Source of the DNA: Deltaproteobacteria bacterium
Lineage (GTDB): Bacteria; Myxococcota; Kuafuiibacteriia; Kuafuiibacteriales; Kuafuiibacteriaceae
Direction of reading: 5' to 3'
Assembly (NCBI GenBank): GCA_020632995.1
Contig: JACKEN010000002.1
Span: 434,001 to 498,000, forward strand
DNA: 64,000 nt
Positions 16,974 through 25,501 of the stretch are shown in pieces. The translations under genes were made by a program, and so were the position numbers. The notes under the pieces were generated by a model that made no database searches, was not told the DNA's origin, and saw nothing but the letters and a program-made list of their open reading frames with translations. Numbering within the stretch: the first letter of the stretch is position 1; each line of letters starts with the position of its first letter.

Positions 16974-16985
16974 CACCGATCGGTG
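16974..16985. promoter_or_regulatory. 12-bp palindrome in a divergent intergenic region
   Basis: CACCGATCGGTG is a perfect palindrome between the sulfurtransferase (leftward) and the cassette starting at 17182 (rightward). A separate hairpin, AGCCGAG (16923-16929) with CTCGGCT (16936-16942), lies nearer the sulfurtransferase start. Either could be regulatory; neither matches a site I can name. Confidence 0.35.
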
Positions 16986-17181
16986 CAGCCACCGCACAGG
17001 CCTCGGGTGCACCTGGGGCATGGGCGCCACGGATCCAAGCGTTCAGGCCGCCCGAGAGTTGGTACGCCGGTTGCTCATACGATCAGCACAGGCCAGGACG
17101 GCCTCGATGGTGCGCGCCGACGCTCGGACGGCGAACGGAGCAGGATGCTCCCGGCAGCGGCCTGGTGGGATCGAGAGCAGG

Positions 17182-17799
17182 ATGCACGGGATCACCGGGG
17201 ATATCGGCGCCAGGGCGACGGCTGGCCTCATGAACGGGCTGGGGCTCTCGCCCCAAGCACAGGATGTGCTCGGCATGGCGATGGACGTCTCCCAAGGACG
17301 GGTAGACGGCCTCCTCGGTGGACTGACGGACCAGATGGACCTCGGGTTCGACGCCAAAGGACTTGGCGCCGCCTTGGCAGGATTGGCCATGGGCAACCCG
17401 ATGGGGCTGGCCAGCTTCGCGATGGACGCCCTGGGCATCGACCCCGTGGGCCAGGTGGCAGACGCCTTGGGGCTCGGAGGCCTCAAGGACGCCGTGGACG
17501 GTTTCGCCGACGACGTAGGCGAGGCCCTCGGCGGCATCGGTGACGCGGTGGGCGAGGCCGTGGGCGGCTTCGCCGACGCGGTCGGCGACGCGGTGGGCGG
17601 CATCGCGGACGCGGTGGGTGACGCCATCGGCGGCGTCGCGGACGCGGTGGGTGACGCCCTGGGCGGCAAGGATGCCGACGCGGCGTCGGGCAAGGACGCG
17701 GACGCGGGCAAGGACGGCGCGGACGCAGCAGGTGGCGCCGACGGTGCGGATGGCGGTGACGGTGACGGCGGGGGTGACGGCGGCGGCGGCGACCGCTGA
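17182..17799 (+). CDS. Hendecad-repeat Ala/Gly/Asp-rich protein of unknown function
   Basis: 205 residues from ATG 17182 (GAGAGCAGG precedes it); ATG 17023 is a less likely longer start. The N-terminal half is hydrophobic and Gly-rich (GLLGGLTDQMDLGF, LAMGNPMGLASFAMDALG). Residues about 110-165 consist of five consecutive 11-residue repeats of the type DAVGDAVGGIA. The C-terminal 40 residues are almost only Gly, Asp, Ala and Lys. Eleven-residue repeats favour extended amphipathic helices. No signal peptide is visible and I do not recognise a family. Its stop overlaps the ATG of the next gene, so it leads a three-gene coupled cassette. Confidence 0.65.
   Translation: MHGITGDIGARATAGLMNGLGLSPQAQDVLGMAMDVSQGRVDGLLGGLTDQMDLGFDAKGLGAALAGLAMGNPMGLASFAMDALGIDPVGQVADALGLGGLKDAVDGFADDVGEALGGIGDAVGEAVGGFADAVGDAVGGIADAVGDAIGGVADAVGDALGGKDADAASGKDADAGKDGADAAGGADGADGGDGDGGGDGGGGDR
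17515..17670 (+). repeat. 33-bp tandem repeats encoding 11-residue units
   Basis: About five consecutive 33-bp units of the type GACGCGGTGGGCGACGC..GGC encode DAVGDAVGGIA-like hendecads. Conservation at the DNA level is high in the middle units, suggesting recent expansion by slippage or unequal exchange. Confidence 0.65.
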
Positions 17800-18278
17800 T
17801 GGCCGACCCCGCGAAGAAGGCGCCCTCCCGGGTGCTGTCCAGGCTCGCAGGACTCCTCACAGAGACGAAGGACGGCTTGCGCTTCCCGCCCGCGGCCCAG
17901 GCCAAGGTGGCCGCGGTGGTGGAGGTGGCGGCGCGCATACCGGACGAGGTCCGGGGCGCCCAGGCCCTCTACGACGTAGCGCGCCTGGCAGTGGCTCTCG
18001 CGGACGCGGGCCACGACGAGGCGAGCCAGACCGTGCAACAGATCTTGCGAAGCTCCCCCGCCGCGGGCGCCCGGCTGACCGCGGTGCGGAGCGGCGAGGC
18101 CCAGGTGGCCAAGCGCTTCGCGGCCTTCCGCGGCGGCGCGGAGGCGCCCCGCGCGCCGCGGGTGGACGCCCCGAGAGAGGGCGTCGCCCTCAAGGACCTC
18201 CTCCCGGTCGGGGTGGGGCGCCGCATGGATCCCCGATCCCCAAACCGAGGCGGATCGAGTAGATCCGACAAGGCATGA
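17799..18278 (+). CDS. Helical protein of unknown function in the hendecad cassette
   Basis: 159 residues. It starts at the ATG overlapping the stop of the repeat-protein gene and ends overlapping the next ATG. The first 110 residues are predicted mostly helical (LSRLAGLLTETKDGL, then a long Ala/Val-rich helix up to TVQQILRSS). The C-terminus is basic and Pro/Arg-rich. No signal peptide, membrane segment or catalytic motif is visible, and I do not recognise a family. The tight coupling on both sides argues for a function shared with the repeat protein and the hydrolase. Confidence 0.6.
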   Translation: MADPAKKAPSRVLSRLAGLLTETKDGLRFPPAAQAKVAAVVEVAARIPDEVRGAQALYDVARLAVALADAGHDEASQTVQQILRSSPAAGARLTAVRSGEAQVAKRFAAFRGGAEAPRAPRVDAPREGVALKDLLPVGVGRRMDPRSPNRGGSSRSDKA

Positions 18279-19279
18279 CCCGCGTCAGGCTCCCCGCCCC
18301 GGCGCTCCCGGGCGCAGGCCCAACGGACCGCCCGCCCGCCCCTGAGGCGCCGACCGCGCACCCACCGCTCCCTGAAGCCCCAGCGCCCCCGATCGCGCAC
18401 CCTCGGGCGCCCTCCTTGATGGACCGCCTCACCCGCGGCGCCCGCTCGGCCCCGGTGCTCGCGGGCCTGTTGGGCATGGAGCTGGTGCTGGGCGGCTGCG
18501 CCGGCGTCCCCCGCCGCGGCGCGAGCTTCGCCACCCTGCCGGGCGGGGAGGTGGTGGCGGCCCCGGTGATCGACGAGGCGGCGGAGCGATCGCTCCTCGA
18601 GGCCCACGGCGGGCACGGGGTGCTGGTGGAGCTCCTCGCGGGGCAGCCCGGCGCCCCGACCCGCGTGCTCGTGCACGGCATCAACGACGCCCCCCAGGGG
18701 ATGCAGCCGATGGTGGACGAGGGGCGACGCGAGGGGCACCGGGTGCTCGCCTTCGCCTACGACGATCAGTTCGGACGGCTGGGGGACGCGGCGGACGACC
18801 TCGCCCGAGCCCTGCGGGCTCAGTGGGCTCGGCAACCTGGCTTGCGGATCCACCTCGAGGCCCACAGCATGGGGGCTCGGGTGGCGGTGGTGGCGCTGGG
18901 CCGCTTGCACGCCGACGGCGGGCTGGGCGGGCCGGTGGACCTCGATCTGTTGGCGCCGCCCCTGGCCGGGGTGGCGGGCGCCGAGGGGGCCCGGCGCGCT
19001 CCGGGCTTCCTGCGGGACGCGATCGCGGGCATCACGCCCGGGCTGGACATGGCCCCCAGCTCCGAGTTCCAGGCCGAGCTGGCCGGGGTGGGGCGGCTGC
19101 CCGGCGTCCACGCCCGGGTCTTCGTTGGGGCCCGCGACGACATCGTGGACGCCAACGCGCCCGCCTTTCGTCGCATCGTCGAGGGTCTCGGGGCGGAGCT
19201 CTTCCAGGCCGACGCGGGCCACGCCGAGGTCCCCGCTCGGTGGGTCGCGGACCGGGCGGCGTTCGTGCGCGTCCCCTGA
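18275..19279 (+). CDS. Alpha/beta hydrolase (PGAP1/DUF676-like), probable lipoprotein
   Basis: 334 residues from ATG 18275, which overlaps the upstream stop as ATGA. The first 48 residues are Pro-rich and disordered. ATG 18419 would instead give a standard lipoprotein start: a basic n-region, APVLAGLLGMELVL and the lipobox LGGC. The hydrolase core has LVHGIND (oxyanion region), the nucleophile elbow AHSMG, an Asp in VGARDDIVD and a His in DAGHAEV, forming a complete triad. The architecture resembles lipase or esterase proteins acting on membrane-anchored substrates. It closes the three-gene cassette; a related hydrolase fold with its own helical leader occurs at 44777. Confidence 0.75.
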   Translation: MTRVRLPAPALPGAGPTDRPPAPEAPTAHPPLPEAPAPPIAHPRAPSLMDRLTRGARSAPVLAGLLGMELVLGGCAGVPRRGASFATLPGGEVVAAPVIDEAAERSLLEAHGGHGVLVELLAGQPGAPTRVLVHGINDAPQGMQPMVDEGRREGHRVLAFAYDDQFGRLGDAADDLARALRAQWARQPGLRIHLEAHSMGARVAVVALGRLHADGGLGGPVDLDLLAPPLAGVAGAEGARRAPGFLRDAIAGITPGLDMAPSSEFQAELAGVGRLPGVHARVFVGARDDIVDANAPAFRRIVEGLGAELFQADAGHAEVPARWVADRAAFVRVP

Positions 19280-19393
19280 AGAAGTGTCCGTCCACGGCCA
19301 CGCCCACGGTCACGTCCACGATCGGATCCAGAAAAGCTGGGGTCGGCATGGTGTCCGGCCGTGAACCTGGGTCGGCGGAGACGTCCCTCTCCG

Positions 19394-19408
19394 CCGGGCT
19401 TCGCCCGG
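19394..19408. terminator. Hairpin between convergent genes
   Basis: CCGGGC (19394-19399) pairs with GCCCGG (19403-19408) around TTC in the 141-bp gap between the hydrolase and the histidine kinase, which converge here. No long T-tract follows in either direction, so it would be at best a weak or Rho-assisted bidirectional terminator. Confidence 0.35.
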
Positions 19409-19420
19409 TTCCCCTTCGGT

Positions 19421-21601
19421 TCAGCCTGCGCTCTTGAGCGCGGGTGCGTCGGCTGGGGTCCACCGCGCCACCACCTCCCGGATCTGGGTCAGGGTGAAGG
19501 GCTTCGAGAGGAAGTCGTTCATCCCCACCGCCAGGCACGCGTCGCGGTCGGCCTGGGTGGCGTTGGCGGTCAGGGCGACGATGGCCACCGCCGCGCCCGC
19601 GGGGCCCGACGCGCGGATCTGTCGCGTCGCCTCGAGGCCGTCCATCACCGGCATCTGGCAGTCCATGAGGATGAGGTCGTAGGGGGTCGAGGCGAAGCGG
19701 TGCACCGCGTCCTCGCCGTTGCTCACCCAGTCGCACGACATCCCGAGCCGCCGCAGCATCCCGCGGATCACGAGGTGGTTGGTGGGGGTGTCCTCCGCCA
19801 CCAGGATCCGGAGTTGGCTCGGCTCGGGGCTGGGGGCGACGTCGGCGCTCGGAGGGCCGACGACGGGGCGCTCCACCTCGGGGAGGGGGAGCTCGACCCA
19901 GAAGTTCGAGCCCGCGCCCACCGCGCTCGACACCGAGACGCCGCCGCCCATCGCCTCGGCCAGGAGGCGCACGATCGACAGGCCCAGCCCGGTGCCGCCG
20001 TAGCGGCGGGTGGTGGAGCCATCCGCCTGCCGGAAGGGCTCGAAGATCCGCGCCTGGGCCTCGGGCGGGATCCCGATGCCGCTGTCCTTCACCCCCACGC
20101 GGACGGAGTCGCCGCCGGGGCGCCGCTCGCACCACAGGCGCACCGAGCCCTGGCGGGTGAACTTGATCGCGTTGCCGGCCAGGTTGACGAGGATCTGCCG
20201 CAGCCGGGTGTCGTCGCCGTGGAAGCTGCCTTGCATGTCCTCGGGCACGCTCACCACCAGCTGGAGCCCGCGGGCCTGGGCGCCGTGGCCGAGCATGGTC
20301 GCTACGCCGTCGAGCAGCTCGCGCATCGAGAAGGGGCGAGGGTTGAGCTGCAGCTCGCCCGCCTCGATCTTGGAGAAGTCGAGGATGTCGTTGATCAGGG
20401 TGAGGAGGGTGTTGCCGGAGTCGCGGATGTTCCGCGCGTACATCGCGTCGCTCGGGGCGAGGTCCTGCGCGGCGAGGAGCTCGGACAGCCCGATGATCGC
20501 GTTGAGCGGGGTCCGGATCTCGTGGCTCATGGTGGCGAGGAACTCGCTCTTGGCGCGGTTGGCCGACAGGGCCACCTCGCGGGCCGACACCAGGGCCTGC
20601 TCCGCCGCCTTCCGATCCGTGATGTCGCGCCACACGCAGAACAGGGCCTCGGCGCCCGCGTGGGGGACCCGGGTGAGCGAGACCTCCACCCAGAGCGGCT
20701 GCCCGTCTCGCCGCAGGTGCACCCACTCGAAGCGCTGGTAGCCGTCGCGGTAGGCCGCCGCCATCGACGCGTTGGCCTTGTCCACGGAGGGCTGCCCGTC
20801 GGGCTGGTACTCGGGCGAGATGGCGGAGGGGTGGGCGGCGAGGAGGGTGTGCGGGTCGTCGAAGCCGAGGTAGGTGGCGGCGGCCTGGTTCGCGGTGACG
20901 AACCGGTCACCGACGATGAGCCACATCGGGTCCTGGGACAGCTCGAAGAGGTTGCGGTAGCGCGCCTCGCTCTCGGCCAGGTCCCGCGCGCGCATGCGGT
21001 GCTCCAGGCCGAGGTGGATGGAGCCGCGGATCGTGGCGTACATCGCCCGCGTCCCCGAGATGACCAGCCCCAGGTACAGGATGACGAGGAGGCTGTTCCA
21101 GCCGGCCATGGCGAGGGAGTTGTTGGCGGTCTGCACCGCGAGGGGCAGCAATACCGCGCTGGAGGCGCCCACCGCGGCCCGGGGCGAGGCGGCGTAGGTG
21201 GTGATGGGGACCACCGCGATGGTGGCCAGCATCAGGACGAGCTGGGTGTGATGGGTGAGGGAGCCGGGGACGGCGAGCAGCCAGGCGGCCAGGCCCCACG
21301 AGAGGCCACCGAGGATGGCGAGGAGCTCGAAGGTGGTGAGCCAGCGGCGGGCCACCGGGTTGCCGTTCGTCTTCCAGCGGTGGAGCGCGACGGCGGTGGC
21401 GGCCATCGAGGTCAGGAGCACCGCCACCCAGGCCGTGGTGCGGACCGGGTCGTTCTCCTGGGCGAAGGCGGCGACGGCGACCCCGACCGCTACCAGGCGC
21501 CCGACCTGGGCCCGCTGGAGCCCCCGGGAGAGGGCCTCGAGCTGGGTCGCCAGGAGCTCGCGATGGAATGTCGCTTCAGCGGCTGCAGACTCCGGGCGCA
21601 C
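19421..21601 (-). CDS. Hybrid sensor histidine kinase (membrane, PAS, HisKA, HATPase, receiver)
   Basis: 726 residues from GTG 21601, chosen because GGAGGGAGAG lies directly upstream; an ATG at 21718 would overlap the 59-residue gene. Residues about 20-175 hold about five to six membrane segments. A PAS domain follows (about 190-320, ending VWRDITDRK). HisKA has the phospho-acceptor His in MSHEIRTPLN (about His360). The ATPase domain has NAIKFT, DSGIGI and GGTGLGLSI. A C-terminal receiver contains LMDCQMPVMDG with the phospho-Asp near 647 and the conserved Lys in LSKPF. There is no output domain, so it should pass phosphate to an unlinked partner. It is the last gene of a run including the SQR-like flavoprotein. 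Confidence 0.92.
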   Translation of the reverse strand: MRPESAAAEATFHRELLATQLEALSRGLQRAQVGRLVAVGVAVAAFAQENDPVRTTAWVAVLLTSMAATAVALHRWKTNGNPVARRWLTTFELLAILGGLSWGLAAWLLAVPGSLTHHTQLVLMLATIAVVPITTYAASPRAAVGASSAVLLPLAVQTANNSLAMAGWNSLLVILYLGLVISGTRAMYATIRGSIHLGLEHRMRARDLAESEARYRNLFELSQDPMWLIVGDRFVTANQAAATYLGFDDPHTLLAAHPSAISPEYQPDGQPSVDKANASMAAAYRDGYQRFEWVHLRRDGQPLWVEVSLTRVPHAGAEALFCVWRDITDRKAAEQALVSAREVALSANRAKSEFLATMSHEIRTPLNAIIGLSELLAAQDLAPSDAMYARNIRDSGNTLLTLINDILDFSKIEAGELQLNPRPFSMRELLDGVATMLGHGAQARGLQLVVSVPEDMQGSFHGDDTRLRQILVNLAGNAIKFTRQGSVRLWCERRPGGDSVRVGVKDSGIGIPPEAQARIFEPFRQADGSTTRRYGGTGLGLSIVRLLAEAMGGGVSVSSAVGAGSNFWVELPLPEVERPVVGPPSADVAPSPEPSQLRILVAEDTPTNHLVIRGMLRRLGMSCDWVSNGEDAVHRFASTPYDLILMDCQMPVMDGLEATRQIRASGPAGAAVAIVALTANATQADRDACLAVGMNDFLSKPFTLTQIREVVARWTPADAPALKSAG

Positions 21602-21654
21602 CTCTCCCTCCGGAGAGGGGAATCGGCTGAGTCCGGGGGAGGATGAGCGGGTTC

Positions 21655-21834
21655 TCAGTGCTTTCGCACCATCCGGAGCATCCTCGCGTTGATGACCAGG
21701 AAGCGGAGGAACTGCCACAGGAGGTTGGTCCTGAGGGCCTGGGTGAAGCGGGTGGGCACGGGCGGATAGTAGCTCTGCCCGTATTGGGTCCTGATGTCGC
21801 CACTGTTGGTGGCGCTGGTGTCGTCGTCGTTCAT
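21655..21834 (-). CDS. Small 59-residue protein coupled to the SQR-like gene
   Basis: 59 residues. The ATG overlaps the stop of the SQR-like gene (ATGA), so it is clearly translated with it. The N-terminal half is polar (MNDDDTSATNSGD, then Tyr/Pro-rich). The C-terminal half is a basic, strongly amphipathic or hydrophobic helix (LLWQFLRFLVINARMLRMV) ending in RKH. It could dock on the inner face of the membrane or on the flavoprotein. I do not recognise a family. Short accessory proteins next to SQR-type enzymes are known, but this does not look like DUF1641. Confidence 0.65.
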   Translation of the reverse strand: MNDDDTSATNSGDIRTQYGQSYYPPVPTRFTQALRTNLLWQFLRFLVINARMLRMVRKH

Positions 21835-23288
21835 TCCGGTACCACCACCCAGAGCGGGTTCGCCTTCGCCTTGTAGATGAAGCCGTAGTGGAGCAGGTGC
21901 TTGAGCCAGTGCCCGGCCAGCCCGATCTCCCCCGACGTGTAGCCGATGTCCCGGCCGGTGTCCGGGTACTTCTCGAAGTCGGGGATGATCGGGAACATGG
22001 TCATCGACACCGCGGTGCCCCCGAAGAGGCTGGCGCCGGCGGAGGCGATGCACGCCGCGCCCATCCGCGCCATGGAGGCGTGGCGGGTGGGCTCGGTAGC
22101 GCGCCCCTGCATCATGTCCACCACGTTCAGCGCGACCTGACGGGCCATCACCCCCGACGGCATGCCGGTGCGCGGCGGGGTGGGCGAGATCGGGGTGCCC
22201 TTGGCGCTCACCATCGGCTTCGAGATCGCGTGGGGCGGCGCGAACGCGATGCCCACCGCGAAGATGTTCTTGTACTTCGGTGACTGGTAGGTGCTGGGCC
22301 AGTCCGAGGGGGACCACGCCTCGAACGGCTTGCCGCTGTAGTCGGCGTCTACCCGCATGAACCCGTTGGGGGCGAAGAGCTCCGTCGTGATGTCGTCGCC
22401 CTGTCGATCGAGGGCGCTGAGCCCCACCCCGCGGAACGGGGGCAGGAGCATCGCGAAGTCGAAGTTCTGAGTGCGCTCCTCGCCGTCCAGGGTCTCGTAC
22501 GAGACCTCACGTGCGCCGACCTCCTTCACCCCGGCGCGGGTGATCCACTCCACCCCGCGCTCGGTGTAGAGCGACTCGGTGAACACGCGGCTGTGGGTGA
22601 TGTACCCGCCGCGCTTCAGGAACATGCCGCCCATCCCGAAGTCGCCCAGCTCGTGCTCGTTGGAGATCCAGATGACCTTGGCCTTGTCCCGCACCCCCCG
22701 GCGGCGGAGCTCGAACTCCACGTTGAAGAGGTACTCGAACGCCGCGCCCTGGCAGGTGCAGGTGCCGTGGCCGGTGCCGATCAGGAGGGTCTGCTGCTCA
22801 CCCTTCTGCATACGCGCCACCGCCTCGTCGAGGCCTCGAGCGGCGTGGTCGGCGTGGTCGTAGGTGCACACCGAGAGGCTGTTCCCGTTCGGGCCGAGGC
22901 CTGGGGTGGCGTCGAAGTTGAGCTTGGGACCGGTCGCGTTGATCAGCCAGTCGTAGGGGACCTTCTGGCTCTGCCCCTGGGTGTCCGGCCCGGTGAGGAG
23001 CACGTCGACATAGGGCTGGGCGCCCTCGGCGTCGCCCTCCGGGTGGATGCAGGTCGCCTTGCCCTGTACGAAGGTGACGCCGGTCTTGGCGTACACCGGG
23101 GCCAGCGGGAAGGTGACCTGCTCGGGGGTCATCACGCCCACACCCACCCAGATGTTGGAGGGGATCCAGTTCCACTTGCTGTTGGGCGAGACCACGACCA
23201 CCTCGTGATCGCGGCCCAGCTTTCGGCGGGCGTGGAGCGCCGCGGTGTGACCCGCGATGCCCGCCCCCAGGATGACCAGTCGGGCCAT
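21831..23288 (-). CDS. Sulfide:quinone oxidoreductase-like FAD flavoprotein
   Basis: 485 residues. It opens with the FAD-binding LVILGAGIAGHTAAL and has a second dinucleotide region around LLIGTGHGTCTCQG. Long C-terminal segments rich in aromatic and amphipathic residues (MTMFPIIPDFEKYP, HLLHYGFIYKAK) fit the membrane-docking end of sulfide:quinone oxidoreductases. The Cys pair in HGTCTCQGAAFEYLF (about 170) sits where SQRs carry a redox Cys. I did not find an unambiguous second catalytic Cys, so the substrate could be sulfide or another reductant feeding the quinone pool. GGAGGAGC before the ATG supports the start. It follows the deacetylase gene by 85 bp. Confidence 0.8.
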   Translation of the reverse strand: MARLVILGAGIAGHTAALHARRKLGRDHEVVVVSPNSKWNWIPSNIWVGVGVMTPEQVTFPLAPVYAKTGVTFVQGKATCIHPEGDAEGAQPYVDVLLTGPDTQGQSQKVPYDWLINATGPKLNFDATPGLGPNGNSLSVCTYDHADHAARGLDEAVARMQKGEQQTLLIGTGHGTCTCQGAAFEYLFNVEFELRRRGVRDKAKVIWISNEHELGDFGMGGMFLKRGGYITHSRVFTESLYTERGVEWITRAGVKEVGAREVSYETLDGEERTQNFDFAMLLPPFRGVGLSALDRQGDDITTELFAPNGFMRVDADYSGKPFEAWSPSDWPSTYQSPKYKNIFAVGIAFAPPHAISKPMVSAKGTPISPTPPRTGMPSGVMARQVALNVVDMMQGRATEPTRHASMARMGAACIASAGASLFGGTAVSMTMFPIIPDFEKYPDTGRDIGYTSGEIGLAGHWLKHLLHYGFIYKAKANPLWVVVPE

Positions 23289-23373
23289 GTGCTCCTCCTC
23301 TGCTCTCAGTGATACGCCTGATCCGGCGGGAGGACAGGGGGCCGTCCGACGGGACTGCCTCGTTCCGAGGCGG

Positions 23374-24018
23374 CTAGCTTGCGACGAATGAGCGCAGGCC
23401 GGGCTGGGTCACGCCGTCGACGATGGGGAGGCACGCGGGAGGGAGCGCCGCGGTGAAGGTGTGCCCGCGCGCCACCAGGGCGTCGAGGAAGCGATCGAGG
23501 TGCAGGCTGGCCTCCTCGAGCACGTCGTGCAGGACCACCACGTCGGTCGGCTGGGCCTCGGCGTCGGCCAGGGCCTTGTCAACCCAGCCTGCCGCGTCCA
23601 GCCAGTCGCCGGGCACCGAGGTCCACAACACGCAGGTCATCCGCTCGGTCTTCAGCCACTCGACCGCGGCGGGCGACAGGAGGTGGGGGCCGAGCACCCC
23701 GCCGCCGCCGAAGGGGCGGAACCAGCGCGGCCCCGACCACACCTGGTCGAGGAGGGCCTGGGTGCGGGCGAGCTCCAGGGCCACCGCGTCGGGGCGCGGA
23801 TCCTCGCCCAGGGGGGTCTGGTGGGTGAAGGAGTGGTTGCCGAGGCGATGGCCCGCGTCCCGAATCTGGTGGGCGAGCGACATCCCCCACGGCTCGGCCA
23901 GGTGCTGACCGAGGACGAAGAAGGTGGCGCTGACGCCGTGTCGGCCCAGCACCTCGAGGACCCGGGGGGTCACCTCGGGGTGCGGGCCGTTGTCGAAGGT
24001 GAGGTGTACGGCGGACAA
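23374..24018 (-). CDS. Polysaccharide deacetylase (NodB-fold), DN variant
   Basis: 214 residues, a bare NodB domain without a signal peptide. The first motif reads LTFDNGP: the catalytic-base Asp is kept, but the second, metal-binding Asp of the usual DDG is Asn, as in PdaA-like enzymes. The second motif GNHSFTH supplies the two His ligands, and RPFGGGG and VVLHD correspond to motifs 3 and 5. The start is TTG 24018, two bases past the VOC stop, since no better start exists in frame before the first motif. Lack of export and its position in a catabolic operon suggest a small cytoplasmic substrate rather than cell wall, but that is inference. Confidence 0.8.
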   Translation of the reverse strand: MSAVHLTFDNGPHPEVTPRVLEVLGRHGVSATFFVLGQHLAEPWGMSLAHQIRDAGHRLGNHSFTHQTPLGEDPRPDAVALELARTQALLDQVWSGPRWFRPFGGGGVLGPHLLSPAAVEWLKTERMTCVLWTSVPGDWLDAAGWVDKALADAEAQPTDVVVLHDVLEEASLHLDRFLDALVARGHTFTAALPPACLPIVDGVTQPGLRSFVAS

Positions 24019-24019
24019 C

Positions 24020-24604
24020 TCAGTTCACGGACTCGCCGCTCCGGAGGCGGCGGCGCTCGTTGTTGGCCTCGGTGACCCCGGCGAGCCAGCGCTTCAGGTC
24101 CTCGTGGGCGGTCTTGGCGTGCCGCTCCATGATCTCGATCGTCTCGGGGACCTTGGTCGTCAACTCGACCTGCATCCCGTTCGGGTCGTGCACGTAGATC
24201 GAGTAGCAGTACCCGTGGTCGATGAGCATGTGCGGGTAGCCCTCGGACTCGAAGCGGTCCTTGTAGGCCATCACCGCGTCCTTCGACTCCACCTCGAGGG
24301 CGATGTGGTGATCGAAGGGGTCCACGTTCCCGTGGATCTCACTCTCCTTGTAGAGCCCCTCCTGGAATTGGAAGAAGGCGAGGGCGGAGCCGTCGGCCAT
24401 CTCGAAGAAGGTGTGGATGTAGTTGGAGGGGCCCTCGGTCACCGGGTCGGTGGTCTCCACGAACGTACCCACGAGCGGGCATTCCAGGATGTCCTCCCAG
24501 AAGTGGCGCGTCGCCTCCATGTCGCGGGTGCGGAACGCGTGGTGGTGGAACTGCCGGACGCGGATCCGGCTGCGACGGTCGAGGGTCGCCTGTGAGACGT
24601 TCAT
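24020..24604 (-). CDS. VOC-family metalloenzyme (extradiol-dioxygenase-like)
   Basis: 194 residues. A betaalphabetabetabeta glyoxalase/dioxygenase fold with a likely H-H-E metal triad: His in RQFHHHAF near residue 20, His in DHHIALEV, and Glu in GMQVELTT. It is a single VOC module with a helical C-terminal extension (residues 150-194). The family includes glyoxalase I, extradiol ring-cleavage dioxygenases and fosfomycin-resistance enzymes. The adjacent FAH-family hydrolase points to ring cleavage or a related catabolic step. The ATG overlaps the stop of the FAH gene (ATGA), so the two are translationally coupled. Confidence 0.82.
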   Translation of the reverse strand: MNVSQATLDRRSRIRVRQFHHHAFRTRDMEATRHFWEDILECPLVGTFVETTDPVTEGPSNYIHTFFEMADGSALAFFQFQEGLYKESEIHGNVDPFDHHIALEVESKDAVMAYKDRFESEGYPHMLIDHGYCYSIYVHDPNGMQVELTTKVPETIEIMERHAKTAHEDLKRWLAGVTEANNERRRLRSGESVN

Positions 24605-25473
24605 CGGTATGCTCCTCCGGGGTCGTCCTGGATGGGGTTGGCGAGCTCACCGATGCCCTGGATGGCCACGGTGCAGACCTCGCCGGGTCGCAAGAAGCGT
24701 TGCGGAGACCGGGCGAACCCGATCCCCGCGGGGGTGCCCATGGCGATCACATCGCCGGGCTCGAGCACCACCGCCTCCGAGAGGAGGGCGATGGTGCGGG
24801 CTACGTCGAAGATCATGTGCGCGGTGTCGCCGTCCTGCAGGACGTCGTCGCCCACCCGGGTGGTGAGGCGCAGGCCCGCCGCGCCGCGGGGGAGCTCGTC
24901 CGGCGTCACGAGGTCGGGGCCGAGCGCCCCGGTGCCGTGGAAGTTCTTGCCCAGGGTCCACTGCGCGGTGCGCACCTGGTAGTCGCGGATGGAGCCGTCG
25001 TTGAACACCGTGTAGCCGGCGACGTGGTTCAGGGCCTCGGTCTGTTGGATGCGACGCCCGGGGGAGCCGATGACCACCGCCAGCTCCACCTCGTAGTCGA
25101 GCATGGTGGACTCCTGGGGGCGCAGCATCGGCTCTCTGTGGCCGATGAGGGAGGACGCCACGCGGGCGAAGACCTCGGGCACCGCGGGCACCGCCAGCCC
25201 CGCCTCCTTGGCGTGGGCGGCGTCGTTGAGGCCGAGGCACAGGAGCTTGGCGGGGTGTGGGATCACCGGCCGAAAGCGCAGGGTGTCTTGCGGGATGAGG
25301 GGGGCCGCCGCCGCGGCGCGCTCCGCCCGGGCCCGCCACTGGGGGCCCGAGGCCAACAGCCGGCCCACGTCGGTGCCCAGCGATGGATCCGACGCGCTGA
25401 GATCCAGGTAGCCGCCCTCCGCCTTCAGGCCGAGGATGGGGCGCCCCTCTGCCAGGATGGATGCCAACCGCAT
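24601..25473 (-). CDS. Fumarylacetoacetate hydrolase family protein
   Basis: 290 residues. An N-terminal cap of about 65 residues is followed by the FAH barrel with LLCLGLNDAAHAKEAG, the metal-binding E-x-E in MLDYEVELAVVIG, and ending with GTPAGIGFARSP and PGEVCTVAIQGIGEL. Family members cleave C-C bonds of acylpyruvates or hydrate 2-hydroxypenta-dienoates in aromatic catabolism. ATG 25473 is the last start before the conserved MRLAS N-terminus; starts upstream would run through the palindromic operator. It is first in the minus-strand run and is read divergently from the GntR regulator. Confidence 0.9.
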   Translation of the reverse strand: MRLASILAEGRPILGLKAEGGYLDLSASDPSLGTDVGRLLASGPQWRARAERAAAAAPLIPQDTLRFRPVIPHPAKLLCLGLNDAAHAKEAGLAVPAVPEVFARVASSLIGHREPMLRPQESTMLDYEVELAVVIGSPGRRIQQTEALNHVAGYTVFNDGSIRDYQVRTAQWTLGKNFHGTGALGPDLVTPDELPRGAAGLRLTTRVGDDVLQDGDTAHMIFDVARTIALLSEAVVLEPGDVIAMGTPAGIGFARSPQRFLRPGEVCTVAIQGIGELANPIQDDPGGAYR

Positions 25474-25501
25474 GCCGGACCTTCTAGCAGAGGGCGCGGG
25501 G

